NCBI RefSeq assembly: GCF_028368995.1
Contig: NZ_JAQNDL010000001.1
Coordinates: 62,001 to 126,000 of the forward strand
Reading direction: 5' to 3'
DNA length: 64,000 nt
Source of the DNA: Nannocystis bainbridge
Lineage (GTDB): Bacteria > Myxococcota_A > Polyangia > Nannocystales > Nannocystaceae
Below the pieces are notes generated by a model, which made no database searches, was not told the origin of the DNA, and saw nothing but the letters and a program-made list of their open reading frames with translations. Positions 35,836-43,928 of the stretch are shown piece after piece (within the stretch, counting starts at the first letter, position 1; every line of letters starts with the position of its first letter). Position numbers and translations under genes: made by a program.

Positions 35836-37071
35836 TCAACTCTCGCGTGTCGCGGGCTCCGTGGCGGGCTCCACGGGCGGGCCGAGAATGGTGAGGCCAT
35901 CGACCCCGACCTCGGTGCGCAGCAGCGGCCGGAGCCGCGTGGCGTCGGCGACCGCGGCGACCTTGAGCCCGGCCGCCGCGGGCTTGCCGTCGCCGAGGAT
36001 CACCGGCGCATGGAACCAGTAGAACCGCTGCCACGCGCCCGCGGCGACGAAGCTGGCGATCATCCGCCCGCCGCCCTCGACGAGCAGCGAGCGCAGCGGC
36101 AGCTGGCCCAGCGCCTGCAACGCCCCCGCGACATCGACGCGACCCTCGGCGTCTCCCGTCAGCTCGATGCGCCGCAGGCCCAGGTCGTCGATCGATCGCT
36201 GCGCCGCCGTCGGCGCGCGGCTGGTGTGCAGCACCACCGTGCCCGGCCGCAGCAGCGTCGGTCGCTGCGCGGCCCCGGCCACCCGCAGGCCGCTGTCGAA
36301 GATCACCGGCAGCGGATCGACGCCGGTGACCATGCGCACCGACAGCGCGGGATCGTCGCGGAGCACCGTGTCGGCGCCGACGGCGATCGCGTGGTGACGG
36401 GCGCGCAACCAGTGCCCGAGCCGCCGCGCCGCCTCGCCGGTGATCCACTTGCTGTCCCCCGAGCCAGCCGCGATCTGGCCGTCGAGCGACGACGCGATCT
36501 TCAGGGTCACGAACGGCAGCCGCGTCGCTTCGTGGTGCAGGTAGTGCTCGTGCGCCGACGCGCACGCATGGGCGAGCACGCCGGCGCGCACGCGGACGCC
36601 GGCGGCGCGCAGCAGGTCGATGCCGCGGCCGCTGGCGTGGGCCGCCGGATCGAGCGCGCCCACCACGACCTCGCCGACGCCAGCGGCGATCAGCGCCCCG
36701 GTGCACGGCGGGGTGCGACCGAAGTGCGAGCAGGGCTCGAGCGTGACGTAGACGGTGGCGCCGCGCGCGGCCGCTCCGGCCTGCGCGAGCGCGGAGACCT
36801 CGGCGTGCGGGCCTCCGGTGGGCGCGCTGCGACCGGCGCCGACCACCCGATCGCCCTGCACGACGATCGCGCCGACGCACGGGTTGGGATAGGTCGCGCC
36901 GGTGCCCGAGCGGGCCAACGCCACGGCCACGCCCATCCACCGCACGTCACGCGCCTCGGCTGATTCGCCCGCGACCGGCGTGCTGGTCAGCGCCGCCGCG
37001 ATCGCGGCCGGCCCGGCGTCGGCGACCCCGTCGGCGCCGCCGAGCAGGTCGGCCGGCTCCGGCGAGATCAC
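35836..37071 (-). CDS. ribD: Bifunctional riboflavin biosynthesis deaminase/reductase RibD
   Basis: The 411-residue enzyme catalyses the deamination and the side-chain reduction that follow GTP ring opening in riboflavin synthesis. The N-terminal deaminase has the zinc site TGGPHAEVSAL and VTLEPCSHFGRTPPC. The reductase domain begins FVTLKIASSLDGQIAA and includes DSKWITGE, VGADTVLRDDPALSVR and VEGGGRMIASFV. An extra 40 residues (Pro/Ala/Gly-rich) precede the usual beginning at VRWMGVAVALA. Its start overlaps the end of nrdR by 4 bp, showing tight coupling. Confidence 0.96.
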   Translation of the reverse strand: MISPEPADLLGGADGVADAGPAAIAAALTSTPVAGESAEARDVRWMGVAVALARSGTGATYPNPCVGAIVVQGDRVVGAGRSAPTGGPHAEVSALAQAGAAARGATVYVTLEPCSHFGRTPPCTGALIAAGVGEVVVGALDPAAHASGRGIDLLRAAGVRVRAGVLAHACASAHEHYLHHEATRLPFVTLKIASSLDGQIAAGSGDSKWITGEAARRLGHWLRARHHAIAVGADTVLRDDPALSVRMVTGVDPLPVIFDSGLRVAGAAQRPTLLRPGTVVLHTSRAPTAAQRSIDDLGLRRIELTGDAEGRVDVAGALQALGQLPLRSLLVEGGGRMIASFVAAGAWQRFYWFHAPVILGDGKPAAAGLKVAAVADATRLRPLLRTEVGVDGLTILGPPVEPATEPATRES

Positions 37072-37670
37072 GGGACCTCGCTGTCCGGCGCAGGCGACCT
37101 GTCCCCAGAGTCAGGTTCGTCCTCGGCCTCGCCGAACAGCCGGCTCGGCGCGCTGAGCTGGATCTGCCCGCGCGCGTCGATCTCGAACAGCGTGCGCTGC
37201 CCCTCCGGGCTGGTGTGCGCGGCCTTCTCCATCTGGTTCAGCAGGTGCACGAACTCGTCGACGTTGTGATAGACGCCGTGGCTGGAGAGGTAGCGGACAT
37301 ACGCGACGAGGTCGAGCGGGCGCAGCAACCGCGTCACGCGATCGGCGATCTCTTCGGCACGGATCTCTCGCTCCCCGCGTGTCGCGGCCCACAGCTCGAC
37401 CGCCACGATCAGCCCCTCGATCTGCTCGTCGTCGACCGGCCGCTTGTGACAGACCCGCTGGAGGCCGGCGGCGATCTTGTTGCGATCGAAGGCCTGCTTG
37501 CCGCCGCCGCGCTTGAGCACGATCGGCGGGGTCGTCTCGATCCGCTCGTACGTGGTGAAGCGGTGGTTGCAGTCGAGGCAGGCTCGCCGCCGCCGGATCG
37601 CGCCGCCGTCCCGACTCTCCCTCGAGTCGAGGACCTTGATGCTCCCGCTGCGGCAGACCGGGCAGAGCAA
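37068..37670 (-). CDS. nrdR: Transcriptional repressor NrdR
   Basis: NrdR represses ribonucleotide reductase genes in response to ATP/dATP. The zinc ribbon has Cys3, Cys6, Cys31 and Cys34 (LCPVC and ACLDC), followed by the ATP-cone domain from VLKRGGGKQAFDRNKI to SHGVYHNVDEFV. The family is about 150-160 residues; this one has 200, the extra being a C-terminal tail with SGDRSPAPDS made partly from a palindromic unit. The start is a TTG, needed to include the first CxxC, 4 bp after rpiB. The neighbours ribD and ribE follow, as in many bacteria. Confidence 0.95.
   Translation of the reverse strand: MLCPVCRSGSIKVLDSRESRDGGAIRRRRACLDCNHRFTTYERIETTPPIVLKRGGGKQAFDRNKIAAGLQRVCHKRPVDDEQIEGLIVAVELWAATRGEREIRAEEIADRVTRLLRPLDLVAYVRYLSSHGVYHNVDEFVHLLNQMEKAAHTSPEGQRTLFEIDARGQIQLSAPSRLFGEAEDEPDSGDRSPAPDSEVP
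37098..37115. repeat. Palindromic unit in the nrdR tail
   Basis: CCTGTCC-CCAG-AGTCAGG lies in frame near the nrdR stop and shares 19 identical bases with the unit in the ribE tail. Confidence 0.85.
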
Positions 37671-37674
37671 ATCT

Positions 37675-38115
37675 CTACCCCCCGGGCTCCAGCTTCTCGA
37701 CCCGCCGGGCGTGACGCCCCCCGGCGAAGCGCGCGTCGAGGAAGGTCCGTAGCAGGACCTTCGCCAGCTCGACGCCGACCACCCGCGCGCCCAGACAGAG
37801 CACGTTGGCGTCGTTGTGTTCGCGGGCCATCGCCGCGCTGAACGGATCCATCACGACCGCGGCGCGGATGCCGATCTGCTTGTTGGCGGCCATGGCCATG
37901 CCCTGACCTGTCCCACAGACCAGGAGGCCGACCGAGCCCGGGTCGGCCTTGACGCAGGTGCTGACGGTCGCCGCGACGTCGGGGTAGTCGACCGACTCGC
38001 TCGCCGTCGCCGGCCCCGACTCGCTCCCGACCTCATGGCCGAACGCGACCACCGCGGCCGCGAGCTCGCGCCGGAGCTCGATCGCCGCGTGGTCGCTGCC
38101 GAGGTGTACGCGCAT
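37675..38115 (-). CDS. rpiB: Ribose-5-phosphate isomerase B
   Basis: The 146-residue enzyme interconverts ribose 5-phosphate and ribulose 5-phosphate, the latter being the substrate of RibB. The RpiB/LacA signature is clear: HLGSDHAAIELRREL at the N-terminus, VDYPDVAATVS, LLVCGTGQGMAMAANK with the catalytic Cys, and EHNDANVLCLGAR. Length fits the family. It starts 7 bp after fabF and ends 4 bp before nrdR, linking fatty-acid genes to flavin genes. Confidence 0.96.
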   Translation of the reverse strand: MRVHLGSDHAAIELRRELAAAVVAFGHEVGSESGPATASESVDYPDVAATVSTCVKADPGSVGLLVCGTGQGMAMAANKQIGIRAAVVMDPFSAAMAREHNDANVLCLGARVVGVELAKVLLRTFLDARFAGGRHARRVEKLEPGG

Positions 38116-38122
38116 GGCTCGT

Positions 38123-39361
38123 CTACCCGACGCGCTTCAACGCGAGGCACGCGTTGGTGCCGCCGAAGCCGAAGCTGTTGGAGAGGACCACGTCGACCGC
38201 GACCTTGCGCGCCTCGTGCGGCACGTAGTCGAGGTCGCACTCGGGGTCGGGATCGTCGAGGTTGATGGTCGGCGGCAGCACCTCGTGGTGCAGCGCCAGG
38301 GCGCAGATCGCCGCCTCGAGCCCGCCGGTGGCCCCGAGCAGGTGGCCGTGCATCGACTTCGTCGACGACACCGCCAGCTTGCGCGCGTGCGCGCCGAACA
38401 CCGCCTTGATCGCGCTGGTCTCGGTCGCGTCGGCGCTGGTCGAGGTGCCGTGCGCGTTGATGTAGCCGACCGACTCGGGGGGCAGCCCCGCGTCGCGCAG
38501 CGCCAGCCGCATGCACCGCTGCGCGCCCTCGCCGTCGGGCGACGGCGCGGTGATGTGATGCGCGTCGGAGGTCGCCGCGTAGCCGACGATCTCGGCGTAG
38601 ATGCGGGCCCCGCGGGCCTTGGCGCGCTCCCATGCTTCGAGCACCACGAGCCCGCAGCCCTCGCTGAGGACGAAGCCGTCGCGGCTCTTGGTGAACGGGC
38701 GCGACGCCTTCGTCGGCTCGTCGTTGCGGGTCGACAGCGCCCGCATCGAAGCGAACCCGCCGATGCACAGCGGCGAGACCGTCGCCTCGGTGCCGCCCGC
38801 GATCATCACGTCGGCGCCGCCGCGGGCGATCAGGTGGAACGCCTCGCCGATGCTGTGCGCGCCGGTCGAGCAGGCCGACACATGGCTCATGTTCGGCCCG
38901 CGATAATTGTGGCGGATCGAGATCTGCCCCGGCGCCAGGTTGACGATGATCGCCGGCACGAAGTACGGGCTGATGCCGTGGCGCGGGCCCTTCTCGCGCA
39001 GCGAGTCGTGGGTGGCCTCGAGGACAGGCAGGCCGCCGAGGCCGGCGCCGACGTAGACGCCGAAGCGCTCGGGGTCGTCGGGCGGCCCCAGCTTCGCGTC
39101 CTCGACCGCCATCGCCGCCGCCGCGACCGCATACTGGATGAAGAGGTCCATCTGTCGGACCTCCTTCTTCGGGACCCAGCGCGTCGCGTCGAAGTCACGC
39201 ACTTCGCCGGCGATGCGCGTCGTCATCGCGCTCGCGTCGAACCGCGTGATCGGCCCGATCCCCGACTTCCCTGCGCACAAGCTCCGCCAGTTGTCGTCGT
39301 TGCCGACGCCCAGCGGGCTGATGAGCCCCACTCCCGTGACCGCGACCCTGCGCCCCGTCAC
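38123..39361 (-). CDS. fabF: 3-oxoacyl-ACP synthase II (KAS II)
   Basis: The 412-residue condensing enzyme elongates acyl-ACP with malonyl-ACP. It has the start motif [15 protein letters not shown], the catalytic Cys in [13 protein letters not shown], the first His in [13 protein letters not shown], the second His in [13 protein letters not shown] and the C-terminal [16 protein letters not shown]. Length matches FabF. The start is a GTG placed 9 bp after acpP, in the usual acpP-fabF order. Confidence 0.97.
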   Translation of the reverse strand: MTGRRVAVTGVGLISPLGVGNDDNWRSLCAGKSGIGPITRFDASAMTTRIAGEVRDFDATRWVPKKEVRQMDLFIQYAVAAAAMAVEDAKLGPPDDPERFGVYVGAGLGGLPVLEATHDSLREKGPRHGISPYFVPAIIVNLAPGQISIRHNYRGPNMSHVSACSTGAHSIGEAFHLIARGGADVMIAGGTEATVSPLCIGGFASMRALSTRNDEPTKASRPFTKSRDGFVLSEGCGLVVLEAWERAKARGARIYAEIVGYAATSDAHHITAPSPDGEGAQRCMRLALRDAGLPPESVGYINAHGTSTSADATETSAIKAVFGAHARKLAVSSTKSMHGHLLGATGGLEAAICALALHHEVLPPTINLDDPDPECDLDYVPHEARKVAVDVVLSNSFGFGGTNACLALKRVG

Positions 39362-39370
39362 AGCGACCTC

Positions 39371-39616
39371 TCAGGCCTTGCGACGCGCGCGGATGTAGTT
39401 CACGGCGTCACCGACGGTCTTGATGTTCTCGACCTCTTCGTCGGGGATCTTGATCTCGAAGTGCTCCTCGAAGGCGAGCACGAGCTCGACGATCGCCAGC
39501 GAGTCGGCGCCGAGGTCGTCGGTGAAGATCTTGTCCAGCGTGCAGTCCTCGGGCTTCACGTCGAGCTGCTCACGGACGATTTCGATGACCTGCTTCTCGA
39601 TGTCGGATGTCGTCAT
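39371..39616 (-). CDS. acpP: Acyl carrier protein
   Basis: The 81-residue acidic protein carries growing acyl chains on phosphopantetheine at Ser39 in [13 protein letters not shown]. The helix I region ([17 protein letters not shown]) and helix III/IV end ([12 protein letters not shown]) match AcpP. I chose the ATG preceded by GAGAGGGA at 6 nt; an upstream in-frame extension of 11 codons lacks similarity. It sits between fabG and fabF. Confidence 0.97.
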   Translation of the reverse strand: MTTSDIEKQVIEIVREQLDVKPEDCTLDKIFTDDLGADSLAIVELVLAFEEHFEIKIPDEEVENIKTVGDAVNYIRARRKA

Positions 39617-39668
39617 GGTGGTTCCCTCTCCAGTCGGGGTCACAAACAAGCGAACGAACTCGTCGGGC

Positions 39669-40466
39669 TCACATACGCAGGCCGCCGTTGATCGCGAGGA
39701 CTTGCCCCGTGACGTAGGCGGCGGCCGGCGCGGCCAGGTAAGCCACGGCCTCGGCGACCTCTTCGGGGCGGCCGATCCGGGCGAGCGGGATCTGCTTGAG
39801 CAGCGCCTCGCGGGCGTCGCCGTGGACGCTCGCGGCGGTCATGTCGGTCTCGAAGAAGCCCGGCGTGACGGCGTTGACGGTCACGCCGCGGCCGGCGAAC
39901 TCGCGGGCGAGCGAGCGGGTCAGCCCGAGCAGGCCGGCCTTGGCGGCGGCGTACATCGCCTGCCCGGCGTTGCCCTGCTCGCCGATGACGCTGCTGATGT
40001 TGATGATGCGCCCGTCGGCCTTGGCCTTGAGCAGGTGGCGGGCGGCCGCCTTGGCGCAGTGGAACGCGCCCTTGAGGTTCACGTCGAGGACGCGCTGGAA
40101 GTCGGCCGGGGCGGCGCGCATCAGCAGGGCGTCGATCGAGATCCCGGCGTTGTTGACGAGGATGTGCAGGCCGCCGAGCTCCGCGACGATGCGCTGCACG
40201 CCCGCGTCGACCGCGGCGGCGTCGGCGACGTCGAAGCCGAACGGCCTGGCCGCGCCGCCCTCGGCGACGATCTCGTCGCACAGCTCGCGGGCCGCGTCCT
40301 CGCGGGCCGCGTAGTTGACCGCCACCGTCGCGCCACGCTGCGCCAGCACCCGGGCGATCGCCCGACCGATGCCACGCGAGGCGCCGGTGACCAGCGCGAC
40401 GCGCCCGGTGAGCGCGAGCGACGGCGGCAGCGCCCTGGCTTGAGGATTGGCTTCGAGGCCCGACAC
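39669..40466 (-). CDS. fabG: 3-oxoacyl-ACP reductase
   Basis: The 265-residue NADPH-dependent short-chain reductase has the cofactor motif [11 protein letters not shown], the NNAGIS motif, and the catalytic Ser-Tyr-Lys set in INISSVIG and MYAAAKAG. The C-terminus [14 protein letters not shown] is typical of FabG. Compared with most FabG proteins there are about 18 extra residues before [10 protein letters not shown]. It overlaps fabD by one base. Confidence 0.96.
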   Translation of the reverse strand: MSGLEANPQARALPPSLALTGRVALVTGASRGIGRAIARVLAQRGATVAVNYAAREDAARELCDEIVAEGGAARPFGFDVADAAAVDAGVQRIVAELGGLHILVNNAGISIDALLMRAAPADFQRVLDVNLKGAFHCAKAAARHLLKAKADGRIINISSVIGEQGNAGQAMYAAAKAGLLGLTRSLAREFAGRGVTVNAVTPGFFETDMTAASVHGDAREALLKQIPLARIGRPEEVAEAVAYLAAPAAAYVTGQVLAINGGLRM

Positions 40467-41443
40467 TAGGTGCCGAGCTTTAGCACATCGAGGTCCGCCG
40501 GGGAACCGAGGCCGATGACCGAGAAGCCCTTGTCGATGCGTTTAATCAAGTTGCTCAGCACCTTGCCGTGGCCGAGCTCGAGCCCGCGAGAGATATCCAT
40601 GCGCATCATCGTTCGCACGCTCGCCTCCCACCGGACGCGGCCGGTGATCTGACGAACGAGTCGATCGCGGACGGCCTGCGGATCGCCCGTCGAAGGATAG
40701 GGCTCGGCGTCGACGTTCGCGATCACGGGCGCACGCGGCGCGGCGATGTCGATGTCGACCAGCGCCGCGGCCACGCGCTCGGCCGCGGGCCGCATCAGCG
40801 CGCAGTGGAAGGGCGCCGACACGTTGAGCTTCATCGCTCGCGCGCGGTTCTCCTTGGCGCGCGCGACCACCCGCTCGACGGCCGCCGCGTGACCGGCGAC
40901 GACGATCTGCCCGCCGCCGTTCTCGTTGGCGGGGCTGACGATCTCGCCGCCCTCGCTCGCTTCTTCGCACCACTGCTCGAGCGCGGCCGGGTCGGCGCCG
41001 ATCACCGCCGCCATCGCGCCGACGCCCGCGGGCACGGCCTCTTGCATCGCCAGGCCGCGCAGCCGCACCAGCTTGACCGCGTCGACGAACGCCAGCGCGC
41101 CCGCGGCGACCAGCGCCGAGAACTCGCCGAGGCTGTGCCCGAGCAGCGCCGCCGGCTGCAGCCCGAGCTCGCTCGTGACCACCGTCCAGGCGGCGATGCT
41201 GCAGGTGAGGATCGCCGGCTGGGTGTTGGCGGTCTGCGCCAGCGCCTCGGCCGGGCCCTCGAAGCACAGCCGCGACAGCGGCTCCCCGAGCGCGTCATCG
41301 GCCTCGGCGAACACGCGCCGCGCGGCCGGGAACGCCTCGGCCAGCGCCTTGCCCATGCCGGGCTCCTGGCTGCCCTGGCCGGGGAACATAAACGCCAGCG
41401 GCCGGGCGACCCCAGCGCTGTCCGAAGAGACATGTTCGTTCAT
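40466..41443 (-). CDS. fabD: Malonyl-CoA:ACP transacylase
   Basis: The 325-residue enzyme loads malonyl groups on ACP. Seen are [14 protein letters not shown], the nucleophile Ser in [13 protein letters not shown], the substrate Arg in [10 protein letters not shown], and the catalytic His in APFHCALM. The first dozen residues ([12 protein letters not shown]) are encoded by a palindromic array. The stop overlaps the fabG start by 1 base, and the start overlaps plsX by 4 (ATGA), showing translational coupling. A fabH gene, normally just upstream, is missing. Confidence 0.97.
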   Translation of the reverse strand: MNEHVSSDSAGVARPLAFMFPGQGSQEPGMGKALAEAFPAARRVFAEADDALGEPLSRLCFEGPAEALAQTANTQPAILTCSIAAWTVVTSELGLQPAALLGHSLGEFSALVAAGALAFVDAVKLVRLRGLAMQEAVPAGVGAMAAVIGADPAALEQWCEEASEGGEIVSPANENGGGQIVVAGHAAAVERVVARAKENRARAMKLNVSAPFHCALMRPAAERVAAALVDIDIAAPRAPVIANVDAEPYPSTGDPQAVRDRLVRQITGRVRWEASVRTMMRMDISRGLELGHGKVLSNLIKRIDKGFSVIGLGSPADLDVLKLGT

Positions 41444-41451
41444 GCAGGTGA
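41417..41451. repeat. Array encoding the FabD N-terminus
   Basis: Unit starts at 41417, 41431 and 41445 include the variant CATGTTC. The fabD start codon itself lies in the third spacer, and the plsX stop is within the same element. Confidence 0.85.
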
Positions 41452-42501
41452 CTCCTCGCGCTTGGCCGCGGCGAACAGCTCGCGGTGATCGCCGATCGCG
41501 GTCCGCAGCGCCGGCGTGAGGTCGCGCGCCGCGTAGTCGCCGGCGATCCGGATGCCGGTCGCCAGCGCCTTCGGGCCGGCGCCGCCGTGACAGATGATCG
41601 CCACCCCGTCGACGCCGAGCAGGGGCGCGCCGCCGTAGGAGTCGGGGTCGAGCTGCTCGCCGAGGGCGCGGAAGGCCGGGCGCAGGATCAGCCCGCCGAG
41701 CTTCGTGCGCGCGGTCTGCATCACCGCCGCGCGCAGGAACCCGACGATCCCGCCCGCGGTGCCCTCCATGACCTTGAGCGCGACGTTGCCCGTGAACCCG
41801 TCGGTGACGATCACGTCGACGGTGTCCTTAAAGAAGTCCTTGCCCTCGACGTAGCCGTGGAACGAAAACGCCGGGCTCGGGTGGGCCGCCAGCAGGCGAT
41901 GGGCCGCGCGCGTGAGGTCGGTGCCCTTGCCCTCCTCGCTGCCGTTCGACAGCACGCCGACGCGCGGCCGCTTGCCGTGCGCGGTGCTGGAGAAGATCGC
42001 CCCCATCACCGCGAACTGCACGAGGTTGATCGGCTTGCAGTCGACGTTCGCGCCCATGTCGATGAGCACGCACGGGCCGCCCTTCGGCCGCGGGAAGCTC
42101 GAGACGATCGCCGGGCGGTCGATGCCCTTGAGCCGGCCGAACCGGAACAGCCCGGAGGCGAGCATCGCCCCCGAGTTGCCGGCCGAGACGACCGCGGCCG
42201 CCTGACCGCGCCGGACCAGGTCGAAGCACACGACCATCGACGCGTCGGGCTTCGAGCGCACCGCCTTGGAGGGGGTGTCCTCCATGGTGATCGTCTCCGA
42301 CGCGTGGTGGACGGTGATCCCGTCCTCCCCGTCGTAGCGAGAGATCCCCAGGAGGGCGAGCTGCGGCACGAGGCGCGCCCGGTCGCCGACGAGGATCACC
42401 TCTTGCCCGGCGCGCGCGGCGAGGACTGCGGCCTCGACCTCGACGAAGGGACAGTGATCACCGCCGAAGGCGTCGAGCGCGATCTTCCTCGTCGCCGCCA
42501 C
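41440..42501 (-). CDS. plsX: Phosphate acyltransferase PlsX
   Basis: The 353-residue enzyme converts acyl-ACP to acyl-phosphate for phospholipid synthesis. It begins KIALDAFGGDHCPFVEVEAA and contains VVSAGNSGAMLASGLFRFGRLKGIDRPAI, LIDMGANVDCKPINLVQFAVMG and GFTGNVALKVMEGTAGG, all typical of PlsX, with the C-terminal GGAPLLGVDGVAIICHGG. It starts 7 bp after rpmF, the usual rpmF-plsX pair. Confidence 0.97.
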   Translation of the reverse strand: MAATRKIALDAFGGDHCPFVEVEAAVLAARAGQEVILVGDRARLVPQLALLGISRYDGEDGITVHHASETITMEDTPSKAVRSKPDASMVVCFDLVRRGQAAAVVSAGNSGAMLASGLFRFGRLKGIDRPAIVSSFPRPKGGPCVLIDMGANVDCKPINLVQFAVMGAIFSSTAHGKRPRVGVLSNGSEEGKGTDLTRAAHRLLAAHPSPAFSFHGYVEGKDFFKDTVDVIVTDGFTGNVALKVMEGTAGGIVGFLRAAVMQTARTKLGGLILRPAFRALGEQLDPDSYGGAPLLGVDGVAIICHGGAGPKALATGIRIAGDYAARDLTPALRTAIGDHRELFAAAKREESPA

Positions 42502-42508
42502 CTCTTAC

Positions 42509-42694
42509 TTACTCTTGCGCGATCGTGATCACCTCACGGCCCTTGTAGTGGCCGCAGGCCGGGCACACGTGGTGGCTTCGAACGCGCTCTTGGCAGTTCG
42601 GGCAGGCGACGAGAGTCGGCGCCGAGCGCTTGTCGTGGTGGGCGCGCCGCATGTCGCGGCGGGACTGGGACTTCTTCTTCTTGGGGACAGCCAT
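42509..42694 (-). CDS. rpmF: 50S ribosomal protein L32
   Basis: The 61-residue protein has the family start [20 protein letters not shown] and a zinc ribbon with Cys31, Cys34, Cys44 and Cys47. It is basic and of normal length. It lies between yceD and plsX, the classical arrangement. A promoter-like TTGTGG/TAGACT pair precedes it, so rpmF-plsX-fab may start here as well as by read-through from yceD. Confidence 0.98.
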   Translation of the reverse strand: MAVPKKKKSQSRRDMRRAHHDKRSAPTLVACPNCQERVRSHHVCPACGHYKGREVITIAQE

Positions 42695-42724
42695 GGCACG
42701 AACCGCCTTGGAAGCGGGGGCGGG

Positions 42725-42751
42725 AGTCTATCGCTTTTCCCGGCGCCACAA
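42725..42751 (-). promoter_or_regulatory. rpmF: Candidate rpmF promoter
   Basis: On the minus strand TTGTGG and TAGACT are 15 bp apart, somewhat short, or ATTGTG with a 16-bp spacer. The -10 lies 30 bp before the rpmF ATG. Confidence 0.45.
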
Positions 42752-42774
42752 TCGGCGCAGGGGGCGGTAGAGCG

Positions 42775-42807
42775 CCCGGAGGACCTGAGATAACTCAAAC
42801 CTCCGGG
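42775..42807 (-). terminator. Nested hairpin between yceD and rpmF
   Basis: CCCGGAGG and CCTCCGGG form an 8-bp stem, and inside it TGAG pairs with CTCA around TTAT. It starts 10 bp after the yceD stop. No T-run follows, so it may act as an attenuator or RNA-processing site and not as a full terminator. Confidence 0.5.
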
Positions 42808-42816
42808 CCGGGATCA

Positions 42817-43815
42817 CTACTTCTTCTTGCTCGGGGGTTTACCCGAGGACTTCGGCGCCGGGCGGGCAGACGCCTTGCTGGCCGGTTTGGCCGGCTTGGC
42901 CGCCTTGCCCGGCGACTTGGACGTCTTGCTCGGCGCACCGGCCGACTTGCTCGCGGGGCCCGACTTGCCCGCCGGAGCCGCGGACGATCTGCTCGCGGGC
43001 TTGGCGACCGGCGGACCGGATCGCTTGCCGGCCGAGGGGGACTTGTCGCCCGGCCGCGGCTCGGGCTCGCCGAACCCGGGATCGAAATCGTCGACCCCGG
43101 GAATAGGGCCGGCGAAGCCCAGGTTGTCGGCGTCCGTGTCGTCGTCCCCGTCCACGCCCGCGTCGGCGAGCTGCCGCAAGGCCGCCTGCCACGAGGTCGT
43201 GGGCTTGGCCGGCGCCTCGTCGTCATCCTCTTCCGCGAGGGTGACGATCGGCACCTGGGCGTCGGTCGCTCCGCACGCCGCGCACGGGCCCAGCGGCTGA
43301 CCGTTCAACTCGGCCCCGCAGCGCATGCACAGACCGCGGCACGCCTCGCCGTAGGCGCACAGCGCCCGGATCGGATACGACAGCAGCACCTGCTCGACGA
43401 GCAGCGGCCGCAGATCGATGTGCGTGCCGGAGAAGCTGCGCTCGTCCGGCGACTCGGTCTCGCTCTCCTCGTCGTCGGCGTCACTGACGCGATCGCGGAC
43501 GAAGTGCACGCAAATCTCCCCGCCGGCCGAGACCGGCGCTGGCGCCAAACAGCGGGCGCAGGGGACGCTGTAGCCGCCCTGGATGCGGCCGCGGACCAGA
43601 TAGCTGGTGCCCTCGCCGATGGCCGTGACTTCGAGCGACGTGGCGCCGCCGCTGGTGACCTCGGCGTCGGTGTGCGCCAGCACCGTCGCCATCCACGGCG
43701 CCGGGAGCTCCGCCTGGACCTCGTAGGGGCCCAGCCCGGAGCGAGCCAGGGCCACGAGATCGAGGTCAAGCTCCGGCGGGAGCTGCGTGCCGTCGTCGCG
43801 GGGCGTGGCCTTCAT
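42817..43815 (-). CDS. yceD: YceD/DUF177 family protein with long basic tail
   Basis: The 332-residue protein has the DUF177 pattern: VPCARCLAPAP in the first half, then LLVEQVLLSYPIRALC and EACRGLCMRCGAELN with Cys pairs. In other bacteria YceD sits before rpmF and is linked to 23S rRNA processing. The usual protein is about 170-190 residues; here about 130 extra residues follow, rich in Lys, Pro, Ala and Ser (KPAKPASKASARPAPKSS), likely disordered and nucleic-acid binding. The ATG at MKATPRDD is chosen because the frame further upstream is antisense to the beta-repeat gene. Confidence 0.88.
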   Translation of the reverse strand: MKATPRDDGTQLPPELDLDLVALARSGLGPYEVQAELPAPWMATVLAHTDAEVTSGGATSLEVTAIGEGTSYLVRGRIQGGYSVPCARCLAPAPVSAGGEICVHFVRDRVSDADDEESETESPDERSFSGTHIDLRPLLVEQVLLSYPIRALCAYGEACRGLCMRCGAELNGQPLGPCAACGATDAQVPIVTLAEEDDDEAPAKPTTSWQAALRQLADAGVDGDDDTDADNLGFAGPIPGVDDFDPGFGEPEPRPGDKSPSAGKRSGPPVAKPASRSSAAPAGKSGPASKSAGAPSKTSKSPGKAAKPAKPASKASARPAPKSSGKPPSKKK

Positions 43816-43898
43816 CCGGCCGCATGTAGCGCGTGGCGCCAGGGCTGTCAAACCGCCGCCAGCCCGGATCCTTTCGCCGCCAGCCCCAGATCCTTTGG

Positions 43899-43928
43899 TT
43901 GACACGGCAAACGCGGATTGGCTATTGC
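43899..43928 (+). promoter_or_regulatory. Sigma-70-like promoter of the beta-repeat gene
   Basis: A perfect -35 TTGACA and a partial -10 TATTGC are 18 bp apart. The predicted transcript start near 43935 lies after the TTG at 43918, which argues for a start codon further downstream. Confidence 0.55.
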
